From: MVYY01 sp012517575
GTDB taxonomy: Bacteria > Bacteroidota > Bacteroidia > Bacteroidales > Paludibacteraceae
NCBI GenBank assembly: GCA_031629035.1
Contig: JAVLUG010000017.1
Location: 1 to 64,000 of the forward strand
DNA length: 64,000 nucleotides
Direction: 5' to 3'
A program made the translations under genes and the position numbers. How positions within the stretch are numbered: the stretch's first letter is position 1; each line of letters opens with the position of its first letter. Under the pieces are notes generated by a model. That model ran no database searches and had not been told where the DNA came from. It saw only the letters and a list, made by a program, of their open reading frames with translations. Below are positions 8,965 to 19,043 of this stretch, piece by piece.

Positions 8965-9041
8965 GTACATTTTTTTGCTGATAAGTTTTGTTTTTAAGCA
9001 TATTTCATGCTATGAATAATGCAGAATTAAACTTTTTAGCG

Positions 9042-9049
9042 TAATTTTG
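9042..9049 (+). promoter_or_regulatory. Putative -7 box of the LptF-like permease gene
   Basis: TAATTTTG, a full TAnnTTTG match, 20 nt before the ATG at 9070. No clear -33 TTTG. Confidence 0.45.
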
Positions 9050-9069
9050 TTCCTTCTAAGAAAAAGAAC

Positions 9070-10548
9070 ATGTTCAAAGTAAAAAAAATTGATATATACG
9101 TATTTAAACATTTTATTTCCCTCTTTATTGTAACTTTTCTTATCTGCATTTTTATCCTTTTAATGCAGTTTTTATGGAAACATTTTGAAGATTTGGTAGG
9201 GAAAGGAATAGGATGGTCGGTGCTATTTGAATTTTTTTCCTATTCTGTCATGTCGTTGGTACCTATGGCGTTACCGTTGGCTATCTTGTTGGCATCGCTT
9301 ATGACTTTTGGCAATTTTGGCGAAACTTCCGAACTGACAGCCATGAAAGCAGCAGGTATTTCACTTTTTCAAATCATGCGTCCGCTTATTTTCTTCATTT
9401 CCATCATTTGTATTGCGGCTTTCTATTTTTCCAATTATGCCCTGCCGATGGCACAAACAAAGTTATGGACTTTAATTTTTTCGTTGAAACAAAAATCACC
9501 CGAGTTGGAAATACCTGTAGGTGAGTTTTATACCGGTATCAATGGTTATAATATTTATGTTCGTGGAAAAGACGGAAAAATTTTAAAAGATTTAATGATT
9601 TACGACTTTTCTGGAGGATTTGAAAATGCAACTGTTATGGTGGCCGATTCCGGCGAAATTCAGTTGTCGGAAGATAAAAAAAGTCTGTTGCTTTCGCTTT
9701 ACAATGGAGAAAGTTTTGAAAATCTGAAAAATCAACGCATTAGCAGTTCTCCCTCCAGCATTCCGTACCGACGTGAAACTTTTCGAGCGAAAGAAATTTT
9801 GGTTGACTTTGATGCTGAGTTTAATCGTTTTGATGAATCGTTATTACACGATCAGCATATCAGTAAAAATATCTCTCAACTTTCACATTCTATCGATTCG
9901 GTATCTAAAATTGTAACTTCGATGGAGGTTCAGCAATCTAAAGAAATCATGCAGAATCCATATCTCAGTTGGAGTGCCAATCATCCTTCTTCGTCTGTTA
10001 TTCCTCAAAAAACTACCGATGAATTCAACTCCGATTCTCTTTTTCTTGGTTTAAACAAGGAATCTAAGACCCGAGCCGTTGATATTGCACTTTCTGAAGT
10101 TCAACAAGTGAAAGATAATATTGAATTTAATAAGGTTATGTTGAATGAACAAATCATGTATGTACGTCGTCATCAAGTAGAATGGCACAGAAAATTCACC
10201 TTGTCTTTCGCCTGTTTGATATTTTTCTTTATTGGTGCACCATTGGGCGCCATTATTCGTAAAGGCGGGTTTGGCATGCCGGTAGTTATTTCAGTGGTTA
10301 TGTTTATTATTTACTATATCATAGACAATACCGGATACAAAATGGCCAGAGAAGGAATTTGGTCAACTTTTGAAGGAATGTGGCTCAGTTCAGCGGTATT
10401 GTTGCCTGTTGGTATTTTTCTGACTTACAAGGCAGTAACAGATTCGGCTTTGTTTAATCCTGAAAATTACGAAAAAATTTGGAATAGACTGGTTCAAAAA
10501 TTTAAGGTTTTAACAGATAAACTTTCTGGGCTGAAAATGAAAAATTGA
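9070..10548 (+). CDS. LptF/LptG family lipopolysaccharide-export permease
   Basis: The 492-residue protein is a YjgP/YjgQ-family inner-membrane permease. It starts with a cytoplasmic KKIDIYVFKHF motif and has three N-terminal membrane segments (to about residue 125). A large periplasmic beta-jellyroll region then carries an extra coiled insertion near residues 255-360, and three C-terminal membrane segments follow. With LptB and the other Lpt parts it extracts LPS and passes it to LptC/LptA. The gene lies 21 nt before ribBA, possibly co-transcribed. Whether it is F or G cannot be told from one copy. Confidence 0.88.
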   Translation: MFKVKKIDIYVFKHFISLFIVTFLICIFILLMQFLWKHFEDLVGKGIGWSVLFEFFSYSVMSLVPMALPLAILLASLMTFGNFGETSELTAMKAAGISLFQIMRPLIFFISIICIAAFYFSNYALPMAQTKLWTLIFSLKQKSPELEIPVGEFYTGINGYNIYVRGKDGKILKDLMIYDFSGGFENATVMVADSGEIQLSEDKKSLLLSLYNGESFENLKNQRISSSPSSIPYRRETFRAKEILVDFDAEFNRFDESLLHDQHISKNISQLSHSIDSVSKIVTSMEVQQSKEIMQNPYLSWSANHPSSSVIPQKTTDEFNSDSLFLGLNKESKTRAVDIALSEVQQVKDNIEFNKVMLNEQIMYVRRHQVEWHRKFTLSFACLIFFFIGAPLGAIIRKGGFGMPVVISVVMFIIYYIIDNTGYKMAREGIWSTFEGMWLSSAVLLPVGIFLTYKAVTDSALFNPENYEKIWNRLVQKFKVLTDKLSGLKMKN

Positions 10549-10569
10549 TATGCTTAAATTTTTATAATT

Positions 10570-11811
10570 ATGGAAATTAAATTAAACACTATAGAAGAAG
10601 CCATTGAAGACATTCGCGAAGGTAAATTCGTGATTGTGGTTGATGACGAAGATCGTGAAAATGAAGGAGATTTTATTTGTGCCGCCGAAAAGGTAACGCC
10701 GGAAATGGTCAATTTCATGATTACATATGGTCGAGGTGTTGTGTGTGCTCCGCTGACCGAAGAAAGATGTAAAGAATTGGAACTTGAAATGCAAGTAGAG
10801 AACAACACTTCCATGCATTCAACACCTTTTACAGTGAGTGTCGATAAGTTGGAGGGATGCACTACGGGCGTTTCGGCAGCCGACAGAGCCGCAACTTTAC
10901 GCGCTCTTGCCGATCCTTCGTCAACTCCCGACACTTTTGGCCGACCGGGTCACATTTTTCCACTCAGGGCAAAATCGAAAGGCGTTTTACGCAGGGCCGG
11001 TCATACTGAAGCTGCCGTTGACCTTGCCCGTTTGGCTGGACTCTATCCGGCAGGAGCTTTGGTAGAAATTATGAACGAAGACGGTACAATGGCACGTTTG
11101 CCCCAATTGATGGAAATTGCAGAACGTTTCGATTTAAAAATTGTGACCATTAAGGATTTGATTGCTTATCGGTTGAAGTTTGAATCCTTAATAGAAAAAG
11201 GCGAAAAAGTAAATTTGCCTACTGCTTACGGTAATTTTAAACTGATTCCATTTCGTCAGATTTCCAACAATAAAGAGCATGTTGCCTTAATAAAAGGAGA
11301 ATGGGAAAAAGATGAGCCCATTTTGGTGAGAGTTCATTCTTCCTGTGTAACGGGAGATATTTTTGGTTCGCTCCGTTGTGAATGTGGCGAGCAGTTGCAC
11401 AAAGCTATGGAGATGATAGAGAAAGAAGGCAAAGGAGTTATTGTTTACATGAATCAGGAAGGACGCGGTATTGGTCTGATGAATAAAATAAAAGCGTACA
11501 AGTTACAGGAACAGGGCATGGATACCGTTGAAGCCAATTTACATCTTGGTTTTGATGCTGATGAACGTGATTACGGCGTCGGTGCACAAATTTTGAAGGA
11601 ACTGGGTGTAACAAAAATAAGATTAATGACCAACAATCCCGTTAAACGTATTGGACTCGAAGCTTACGGGTTGTCGATTGTTGAAAATGTGCCGATAGAA
11701 ATTAAACCAAATCCTTACAATGCTTTTTATATGCAAACAAAAAAGGAAAGAATGGGACATACTTTGCGCTTTGTCAATGGAGATAAAGGAATAGATACCG
11801 ATATACTTTAA
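10570..11811 (+). CDS. ribBA: Bifunctional 3,4-dihydroxy-2-butanone-4-phosphate synthase / GTP cyclohydrolase II
   Basis: The 413-residue fusion starts both branches of riboflavin synthesis. The RibB domain (about 1-205) has DDEDRENEGDF, the metal and ribulose-5-phosphate loop, and GHIFPL...RAGHTEAAVDLARLAG. The RibA domain (about 206-405) has RVHSSCVTGDIFGSLRC-EC with the three zinc cysteines, the QEGRGIGL catalytic loop, and the LMTNNP.K GTP-site motif. Other rib genes are not adjacent. No FMN riboswitch is apparent in the short upstream gap. Confidence 0.96.
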   Translation: MEIKLNTIEEAIEDIREGKFVIVVDDEDRENEGDFICAAEKVTPEMVNFMITYGRGVVCAPLTEERCKELELEMQVENNTSMHSTPFTVSVDKLEGCTTGVSAADRAATLRALADPSSTPDTFGRPGHIFPLRAKSKGVLRRAGHTEAAVDLARLAGLYPAGALVEIMNEDGTMARLPQLMEIAERFDLKIVTIKDLIAYRLKFESLIEKGEKVNLPTAYGNFKLIPFRQISNNKEHVALIKGEWEKDEPILVRVHSSCVTGDIFGSLRCECGEQLHKAMEMIEKEGKGVIVYMNQEGRGIGLMNKIKAYKLQEQGMDTVEANLHLGFDADERDYGVGAQILKELGVTKIRLMTNNPVKRIGLEAYGLSIVENVPIEIKPNPYNAFYMQTKKERMGHTLRFVNGDKGIDTDIL

Positions 11812-11841
11812 ATTTATTTAATTTTTTTAAGAACTGGTTAT

Positions 11842-12630
11842 ATGACAACTTCTCAGCATAAGAAAATAGCATTTGTTTCAGGCGCTACATCTGGTTTTGG
11901 ACGTGCCATAGCTCTTCGTTTGGGCAAATTGGGATATCGATTGGTTATTACCGGTCGGCGAGGTGAAAGATTACAACAACTTGCTCAACAACTAAAAGAA
12001 AATTATGCTATTGATGTTTTTTCACTTTGTTTTGACATCCGCGACAAAAGTGCTTGTGAACAAGCTATTCAGTCGTTACCCGAAGATTTTCAAAAAATTG
12101 ATTTACTGGTCAACAATGCCGGTTTGGCAGCGGGAGCATCTTCTTTTGAAGAGAGCGATATGGCCGATTTTGAACAAATGGTGGATACCAACATCAAAGG
12201 TTTGCTGTTTATTACAAAATTAATTGTTCCGGGAATGGTAGAGCGCAAAAGCGGCCACATTATTAATATTTCTTCAATTGCAGGAATTGAGGTTTATCCA
12301 GGCGGAAGTGTTTATTGTGCAACCAAACATGCGGTAAATGCCATTACTAAAGGTTTGCGAATTGATTTGGTAAAATATGGGATTAAGGTGAGTTCCATTT
12401 CTCCAGGCATGGCTGAAACAGAATTTTCGCTGGTACGTTATCATGGCGATGCCGAAAAAGCAAAAGCAGTGTATTCCGGTCTTGTGCCTTTGAATGCCGA
12501 GGACATTGCTGATGCTGTGGAATTTATTATTACCCGCCCCAAGCATGTGTCCATTAACGATATTCAGATAAATCCCGCTCAGCAGGCAAATACCTACATA
12601 TCGTTTCGCAATGAACAAAAAGACGAGTAA
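11842..12630 (+). CDS. Short-chain dehydrogenase/reductase (YdfG-like)
   Basis: The 262-residue classical SDR has a GATSGFGR nucleotide-binding loop and R-R at the end of the second strand, which favours NADP. It also has NNAG, and Ser-Tyr-Lys with the YCATK active-site motif around residue 155. Sequence around LVNNAGLA and SPGMAETEFSLVRYHGD resembles YdfG, an NADP-dependent 3-hydroxy acid dehydrogenase. The substrate here is not known. It is cytosolic and lies 30 nt after ribBA, probably in the same unit. Confidence 0.88.
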   Translation: MTTSQHKKIAFVSGATSGFGRAIALRLGKLGYRLVITGRRGERLQQLAQQLKENYAIDVFSLCFDIRDKSACEQAIQSLPEDFQKIDLLVNNAGLAAGASSFEESDMADFEQMVDTNIKGLLFITKLIVPGMVERKSGHIINISSIAGIEVYPGGSVYCATKHAVNAITKGLRIDLVKYGIKVSSISPGMAETEFSLVRYHGDAEKAKAVYSGLVPLNAEDIADAVEFIITRPKHVSINDIQINPAQQANTYISFRNEQKDE

Positions 12631-12798
12631 AAACAAAGAAGTTGTTTTGATGGAGAAAACTTAATTTTTTTTAATGTACATCATCGATATTTTAAATATT
12701 TATTATACTTTTGTGAATATAATTGTGTTTTTAAAAAGAACCAGCATCCCTCATCCCAATTAAAATGGGAGAGAAATTCATGAATAACGTTATTTTAA

Positions 12799-14664
12799 AT
12801 GGACTCAATCAACAAAACCGACTTTTCTGAATCAATTAGCGACAAAGAATTACAGGACTTTTCTGCCGAGTTGTCTGTTGACGAAGAAACTTCAGCCGTA
12901 GAAGATAAGAATACCGAATCTTCAGCTTCAATTTCAACTTCAACTTCTACTGTTTCGAATTATTCTGCATTTTCAAATGAAGAATTGATGGAAGCTTTGA
13001 AAAATTGTCTGAACAAGCAAGTAGAGGAGGTGAAAAATGATGTGGAAAACATCAAACAGGCATTTTATAGAAATCATCGTGCAGAAGTTGAAAATCAGAA
13101 AAAACTTTTCCTCGAAAATGGAGGGGCAGAAGAAGATTTTGTTCCAAAATCGGATGAACTGGAAGAAACTTTTAAATCTTTACTAAAAGAATTTCGAGAT
13201 AAGAAAACTGAACATCTGGCCAAGATAGAAAAAGAAAAGCAGGAAAACTTGTTAAAAAAACAGCAAATTCTGGAGAAAATGAAAATTCTTGCCGATGCCA
13301 AGGATGATGTTTCAACACATATTAATGAATTTAGAGCATTGCAACAAGAATGGAAATCGATAGGTCAGGTTCCTCCATCCAGTTTGTCGGATTTGTTCAA
13401 ACAATACAATGCCTATCAGGAAGCTTTTTGGGATTTAATTAAAATCAACAATGAGCTGAGAGAGTATGATTTCAAGAAAAATTTGGAAGCTAAAACGCAG
13501 ATTTGTGAAGCAGCCGAAAAATTAATGGACGAACCAGATGTGGTTACAGCGTTTCAACAATTGCAAAAGCTTCATAACGAATGGCATGAAACCGGTCCGG
13601 TTTCACGCGAGTTAAGAGAAGAAATTTGGCAACGTTTTAAAAATGCTTCTACCGTCGTTAATAAAAAGCATCAAACTTACTTTGAATCGATTCGGAAGAT
13701 TGAGGATGATAATTTGGTTGCAAAAACTGCTCTTTGTGAGAAAATAGAATCAATTGACTTTAGCGTATTAAAAACCTTCAGTGAATGGGAAGAAGCCACA
13801 AAAAGTGTTTTGGCTTTGCAGGATGAATGGAGAACCATAGGTTTTGCACCTCGAAAACTCAATCAAAAAGTTTTTGAACGTTACCGACATGCTTGTGATG
13901 CTTTTTTTTCGGCTAAAGCTGAATTTTACAAACAGGTGAGAAACAGTTATGCAGAAAATTATCGTAAAAAAGTTGAACTTTGCGAAAAAGCAGAATCTTT
14001 GAAAGACAATACTGATTGGAAAGAGACTTCCGAAAAATTCATCCAATTGCAAAAGGAGTGGAAAGCGATTGGTCCGGTACCAAGAAAATATTCAGATGAA
14101 CTTTGGAAACGTTTTATATCTGCTTGCGATTATTTTTTCGATCAAAAACAGAAAAACATAAATTCTCTGCATGGAGAAGAACTTGAGAATCTTGAGAAAA
14201 AGAAAAATCTGATAGCTAAAATCAATTCATTACAGAAATCGGATCATACCAACGAAACGGTTGCTTCTTTAAAAGCTCTTATTGAAGAATGGACAACTAT
14301 TGGTCATGTTCCTTTCAAGGAAAAGGATAAAATTTACAAGGATTTTCGTGCAGCCGTTGATAAGAAATACGAGGAGCTCAATATCGATTGGGTAAGTCGT
14401 CGGCTGGATACTTTCAAAAATAATTTGAAAGACATGAATACCAAAGGACAGAGCAAACTCATTCATGAAAGGGATAAATTGCTTCATGCCCGTGAAAGAC
14501 TTAATTCGGAAATAGCAACTTATGAAAATAATTTGGGTTATTTTACATCCACTACCCAAAAGGGAAGTAAAGTAATTCTTGAATTGGAACGAAAAATTGA
14601 TACTTTGAAAGAAGAAAGCCGTTTAATTGAAGAAAAGATCAGATTGATTGAAGACAGTTTATAA
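12799..14664 (+). CDS. DUF349 repeat protein
   Basis: The 621-residue, highly charged helical protein has an acidic low-complexity N-terminus rich in Ser/Thr and then at least five DUF349 units. These are recognisable by recurring LQ.EW..IG.VP(R) followed by a helix with (L/F)W.RF..A.(D/N). A final coiled-coil segment covers about residues 520-620. The family is common and conserved in Bacteroidetes and has no settled function. The repeats suggest a long rod or scaffold. Confidence 0.85.
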   Translation: MDSINKTDFSESISDKELQDFSAELSVDEETSAVEDKNTESSASISTSTSTVSNYSAFSNEELMEALKNCLNKQVEEVKNDVENIKQAFYRNHRAEVENQKKLFLENGGAEEDFVPKSDELEETFKSLLKEFRDKKTEHLAKIEKEKQENLLKKQQILEKMKILADAKDDVSTHINEFRALQQEWKSIGQVPPSSLSDLFKQYNAYQEAFWDLIKINNELREYDFKKNLEAKTQICEAAEKLMDEPDVVTAFQQLQKLHNEWHETGPVSRELREEIWQRFKNASTVVNKKHQTYFESIRKIEDDNLVAKTALCEKIESIDFSVLKTFSEWEEATKSVLALQDEWRTIGFAPRKLNQKVFERYRHACDAFFSAKAEFYKQVRNSYAENYRKKVELCEKAESLKDNTDWKETSEKFIQLQKEWKAIGPVPRKYSDELWKRFISACDYFFDQKQKNINSLHGEELENLEKKKNLIAKINSLQKSDHTNETVASLKALIEEWTTIGHVPFKEKDKIYKDFRAAVDKKYEELNIDWVSRRLDTFKNNLKDMNTKGQSKLIHERDKLLHARERLNSEIATYENNLGYFTSTTQKGSKVILELERKIDTLKEESRLIEEKIRLIEDSL

Positions 14665-14804
14665 TCTGAAAACCGTTTATTTCAAAATGATAAAATAATA
14701 AAATAATTTCATTTTTCAGGCGTTAACTTTTTTTAGTTGAATTGAGTTCTAACTCGATTGGTTGTAATTTTTATTTCGAGTATAAATGTAGAAAATGACC
14801 GAAT

Positions 14805-15584
14805 ATGAGAAATTTTTCCTATCTCCTTTTATTAGTAGTTTTCTTTACAGGGTGCACTTCTCAAAAAAAGATAGCTTATTTTTATGGACTTGATGAAAAA
14901 TCGGCTGAATCTATTAACAAGTCTTTCACCAAAGGTCATGAGGCTCGTATTTGTTCCGGCGACATGCTTTCCATTACGGTTTCGGGACTGGATCCTGAAG
15001 CTGTCGCTCCTTTCAATCTCCCGCTGGTTTCATATTCCAGTCCAGGATCTACTCAAATTTATGCTTCCCCAGTTTTACAATCTTATTTGGTTGACATAAA
15101 TGGTTATATAAATTTTCCTATCATTGGACAAATAAAGTTGGTGGGATTGACAAAATCGGAAGCAATTTCTCATATCAACGAACTGTTGAAACCTTATTTG
15201 AAAAATGCAATTATTACTATACAATTTTTGAATTATAAAGTTACCGTGTTGGGAGAAGTCCTTCGCCCGGGACAATATTCCATTAATAACGAAAGAGTTA
15301 CGGTACTCGATGCTTTGGGCTTGGCTGGCGACATGACTGTTTACGGAAAGAGAGAAAATGTGTTGTTGATACGTGAAAATTTTGGAAAGTTAGAGTTTGT
15401 TCGTTTAAATCTTAATTCCGATCAGGTGTTCACTTCTCCTTATTATTATTTGCAGCAAAATGATATTATTTATGTAGAGCCAAATGCAGTAAGGAGTATT
15501 TCTGCTCAAAATATTCCTCTTTATTTGTCTACGATTTCTACTTTTGCCACTTTGGTTACCGTAATTTACAGTGTTACCAGATAA
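14805..15584 (+). CDS. Polysaccharide export outer-membrane lipoprotein (Wza-like)
   Basis: The 259-residue protein has a lipoprotein signal (YLLLLVVFFTGC, lipid on Cys17). It then has a Poly_export domain (ICSGDMLSITVSGLDPEA... to QSYLVDINGYINFPIIGQIKLVGLTKSEA) and one SLBB domain (VTVLGEVLRPGQYSINNERVTVLDALGLAGD). A hydrophobic C-terminal helix (about 235-257) may form the outer-membrane pore or anchor. It precedes the Wzc-like kinase by 37 nt, the usual pairing for capsule or exopolysaccharide secretion. Confidence 0.92.
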   Translation: MRNFSYLLLLVVFFTGCTSQKKIAYFYGLDEKSAESINKSFTKGHEARICSGDMLSITVSGLDPEAVAPFNLPLVSYSSPGSTQIYASPVLQSYLVDINGYINFPIIGQIKLVGLTKSEAISHINELLKPYLKNAIITIQFLNYKVTVLGEVLRPGQYSINNERVTVLDALGLAGDMTVYGKRENVLLIRENFGKLEFVRLNLNSDQVFTSPYYYLQQNDIIYVEPNAVRSISAQNIPLYLSTISTFATLVTVIYSVTR

Positions 15585-15621
15585 ATTTTATTGAAGAACT
15601 TTTAGTATCATTCTTAATTAA

Positions 15622-18009
15622 ATGGAAAACAAGATTGACCCGCGCACCGATACTCCTGAAAATGATGTTATTGACATCAGGGAATTGATAAAGAAATATT
15701 TGCGTAATTGGCACTGGTTTGTAATATCTGTTGTTTTTTGTTTCATAGTAGCTTTTCTGTATTTGAAGATTATTCATAATAAGTATCAGGTGCAGACTAC
15801 AATTTTGCTTCGCAACCAAAATTCAACACCGGAATTGTCTAATCTAAACATGTTTAACGGCATCGGTATGCTGGGCGTTTCAAAAGAAGTTGAAGATGAA
15901 ATTCAAGTGCTTTCTTCCAAAACGCTGGTTAGGCAAGTAATTGATTCTTTGAATCTTGGTACGGAATATTATTTAAAAAATGGATTAAGATATGATGAAG
16001 TTTATCCTGTTAGTCCGGTTCATATTTTTGTGTCAAAAAACTTCAATGACACTTTAAAGCATAAAGTAATATTAGTTTTGTCTCCAACTTCAAAAGGTTA
16101 CGATATTTCATTTCAATATGGAGAAACTATTGAAGAAGAATATCGGGTTTCAAATCTTTCTGCTCCTCTTTCTACACCTGTCGGCTCAATTCATTTTTTT
16201 GTAAATAGCCCTTTGAAAAGTGGTCAGAAGTTAAAAATTATTGCTTATCCCCTTGCGGCCTTAACCAATCAAATTGCAGCTTCAATTAGTGTGGCTACTG
16301 TAAACAAAAATTCTAATGCCATTAGCATTAGCACTGTTTCTCCGACTCCTCAAAAAGCCAAAGCCATGCTCGATAAATTGGTTGAACTCTATAATTTGGA
16401 TGCCATTTTCGATAAAAATATGATATTGACCAATACGGCCGATTTTATTGAAAGTCGTTTAAGGCTTATCAGCAGCGAATTACTCGACGTGGAATTAAAT
16501 GTAGAAAATTATAAAAAGTCTCATGGTTTAACCGATATTTCCTCAGAAGCGCAACTTTATCTGGAAACGGCCAGTGAATATGAGAAAAAACTTGCTGACA
16601 TTGAAACACAACTTAATTTGGTAAATTATATTGAAAGTTATATCAACGAGAGTAAAAATCAGTTTAATTTAATTCCTGCAAATTTAGGTATTAAAGATGA
16701 TGCCCTGCAAAAACTGATTGAAGAATACAATACCGCGTTATTGGAAAGGATGAGAATATTAAGAAGCTCTAATGACCAAAATCCCGTTATCTCTCAAATG
16801 GAGCAACAGATCAGAGCTATTCGTGGCAACATTGTTAAAAGCATTGCCAGCGTAAAAGATGGATTGGTTATTTCCAAAAATGATTTAATGGCTCAAAACA
16901 ATGAATTTACTTCAAAGATTAAGGGTGTTCCTACTCAGGAGCGACAATTTATGGAAATTAAACGTCAGCAACAGATCAAGGAATCGCTTTATGTGTTTTT
17001 GCTACAGAAGCGGGAAGAAAATGCTTTGAATCTGGCAAGCACTACTCCATCAGCTCGTACTATAGATGCTGCCTATACCTCTGGGTCCCCGGTTTCTCCT
17101 AAAAGAATGATTGTTTTTTTACTGGCATTGATTTTAGGACTCGGATTACCGATATTGGTTATGTATATTATGGAGTTTCTTAACGATACTGTGCAGGATA
17201 GAAAAGAATTCCAGAAATTTGTTAAGGCGCCATTTCTTGGTTCTATAGGCTTAAGTAAAGAAACAGAAAGTATTGTTGTGAAAGAAGGCAGAACTACTTC
17301 CATAGTCGAAATGTTCAGGCTTGTTCGTTCCAATTTGCAGTTTATGTTTGCCGATACCAAATCTCCAGTAATTCTGGTAACTTCTACCACTAGCGGAGAA
17401 GGAAAAACATTTATAGCGGCTAACCTTGCCATGTCTTTTGCCTTAATGAAAAAGAAGGTTATCTTGATTGGAGTTGACATCCGTAATCCCATGCTGGATG
17501 TGTATTTCAATATAAAAAAGAGCAATAAGGGACTGACCATATTTTTGGCTGATCCAAATTGTCAGATGAATGAAATTATTCAACCTTCGGAAGTTCATCC
17601 TTACCTCGATATTATATTAGCAGGGCCTGTTCCACCCAATCCAGCAGAATTATTAATGAATCAACGGCTTGACGAACTGATCAGGGAATTGAAATCCCGA
17701 TATGATTATATCATTCTCGATTCAGCTCCTATTGGAATTGTATCCGATACTTTCCAGCTCAATCGGCTGGTGGATAATACAATTTGTGTTGCTCGTCTTA
17801 AATATACGCCAAAAGAAGCTTTGCACTTTATTAATCATATTTATGAATCCAAGAAGCTCAAAAACATGGCTACCGTATTGAATGGAACAAATGATGTTTC
17901 TCATTATGGTTATGGATATAAAAGTGAGAAGAAATATAAGTATAGATACAGAGAAACGGCTCAAAATGCCTTAGAAAAAAGGCTCAATAAACTAAAAAAG
18001 AACAAGTAA
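15622..18009 (+). CDS. Wzc-like polysaccharide co-polymerase and tyrosine autokinase
   Basis: The 795-residue protein has an N-terminal Wzz domain with membrane segments near residues 35-55 and 490-512 and a long periplasmic coiled coil between them. The cytoplasmic BY-kinase domain has Walker A TSTTSGEGKT near residue 590, Walker A-prime VILIGVDIRNP and Walker B YDYIILDSAPIG. The C-terminus carries a tyrosine cluster (HYGYGYK...KYKYRYRE), the expected autophosphorylation site. It pairs with the Wza-like lipoprotein. No polymerase or glycosyltransferase genes follow, since queG converges directly behind it, so the sugar genes lie elsewhere. Confidence 0.93.
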   Translation: MENKIDPRTDTPENDVIDIRELIKKYLRNWHWFVISVVFCFIVAFLYLKIIHNKYQVQTTILLRNQNSTPELSNLNMFNGIGMLGVSKEVEDEIQVLSSKTLVRQVIDSLNLGTEYYLKNGLRYDEVYPVSPVHIFVSKNFNDTLKHKVILVLSPTSKGYDISFQYGETIEEEYRVSNLSAPLSTPVGSIHFFVNSPLKSGQKLKIIAYPLAALTNQIAASISVATVNKNSNAISISTVSPTPQKAKAMLDKLVELYNLDAIFDKNMILTNTADFIESRLRLISSELLDVELNVENYKKSHGLTDISSEAQLYLETASEYEKKLADIETQLNLVNYIESYINESKNQFNLIPANLGIKDDALQKLIEEYNTALLERMRILRSSNDQNPVISQMEQQIRAIRGNIVKSIASVKDGLVISKNDLMAQNNEFTSKIKGVPTQERQFMEIKRQQQIKESLYVFLLQKREENALNLASTTPSARTIDAAYTSGSPVSPKRMIVFLLALILGLGLPILVMYIMEFLNDTVQDRKEFQKFVKAPFLGSIGLSKETESIVVKEGRTTSIVEMFRLVRSNLQFMFADTKSPVILVTSTTSGEGKTFIAANLAMSFALMKKKVILIGVDIRNPMLDVYFNIKKSNKGLTIFLADPNCQMNEIIQPSEVHPYLDIILAGPVPPNPAELLMNQRLDELIRELKSRYDYIILDSAPIGIVSDTFQLNRLVDNTICVARLKYTPKEALHFINHIYESKKLKNMATVLNGTNDVSHYGYGYKSEKKYKYRYRETAQNALEKRLNKLKKNK

Positions 18010-18010
18010 A

Positions 18011-18955
18011 CTATACTTTTTTATTACCTTTTGGTTTCATCAATATTGCGATGTTTTCTTTCAGCTTGTCATAGCCAACGTAACCTATGGCAGATTCAGA
18101 AAATGCTGATTCAAAGTCTTCTTGAGTAAGATTTTTCCATTGATTGGAGTTCCATTTTTTTATGGCAGAAGCTGTTTCCAATTCCGAATGCCGGTTGGCT
18201 TGTGTCCATTTCCTATTCCATGGACATACATCGGCACAAATATCGCAACCGACTGCATAATTACATAATTTGGTCTGAAATTCTTCAGGAATTGTTGTTT
18301 TGCATTCTATGTTGAGATAGGAAATACATCTATTTGCGTCCAGTCTTTCTTCCGACAAAGCTTGGGTGGGGCAGGAATCGATACATTTTCTGCAATTCCC
18401 GCAGCGATTTTTAATTGGCGAATCGTATTCTGTTTCGGCATTCATCATCAAAATACCAATAAAAACATAAGAACCCAACCCCGGGTGGATGAGTTGTTTG
18501 TTTTTTCCAATCCAACCTAAACCGGCTTTTTCAGCCCATCTACGCTCCAGCACCGGCGCCGAATCAACAAATATATGTTGTACTTCATTATTGAAACAAT
18601 CTTTGCCGAACTTCTCACCAATGGCATTCTCCAACTCATTAAGCTTTGTCTTTATCACTTTATGGTAATCGGTTTTGCTGAAGGCATATTTGGCGATTCG
18701 TGGGGCATCTGAAGGCTGTTTTTCGGGTGGATAATAATTCATAAGCACTGCAATTATCGATTGACAACCCGGAACCAGTAATGTTGGATTCACTCTTTTG
18801 TCGAAATTTCTTTCCAGATATTTCATGTTCCCATGGTAACCTGCTTTCAGCCATGATTGCAAATAAGCAGCATCTTCGGAAAGTGCGTCGGCTTTTGCTA
18901 TTCCGCAAGCATCAAACCCCAGAGAAAGTGCAGTTTCAATGATAAAATTTCTCAT
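18011..18955 (-). CDS. queG: Epoxyqueuosine reductase
   Basis: The 314-residue protein reduces epoxyqueuosine to queuosine in tRNA, using cobalamin and two [4Fe-4S] clusters. Both ferredoxin-like cluster motifs are present: CGNCRKCIDSCP and CDICADVCPWN. The upstream region holds ERRWAEKAGLGWIGKN of the QueG family. The enzyme is cytosolic. Its stop codon nearly touches that of the convergent Wzc gene, with no room for a separate terminator. Confidence 0.95.
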   Translation of the reverse strand: MRNFIIETALSLGFDACGIAKADALSEDAAYLQSWLKAGYHGNMKYLERNFDKRVNPTLLVPGCQSIIAVLMNYYPPEKQPSDAPRIAKYAFSKTDYHKVIKTKLNELENAIGEKFGKDCFNNEVQHIFVDSAPVLERRWAEKAGLGWIGKNKQLIHPGLGSYVFIGILMMNAETEYDSPIKNRCGNCRKCIDSCPTQALSEERLDANRCISYLNIECKTTIPEEFQTKLCNYAVGCDICADVCPWNRKWTQANRHSELETASAIKKWNSNQWKNLTQEDFESAFSESAIGYVGYDKLKENIAILMKPKGNKKV

Positions 18956-19043
18956 TCAATTTTTTTGTTGAGAAAGTGAGCCGAACGAAGTCGTGAAAAC
19001 GCACAATGGAATAACTCTATAAAAATTAGATTACAGCAAACAG

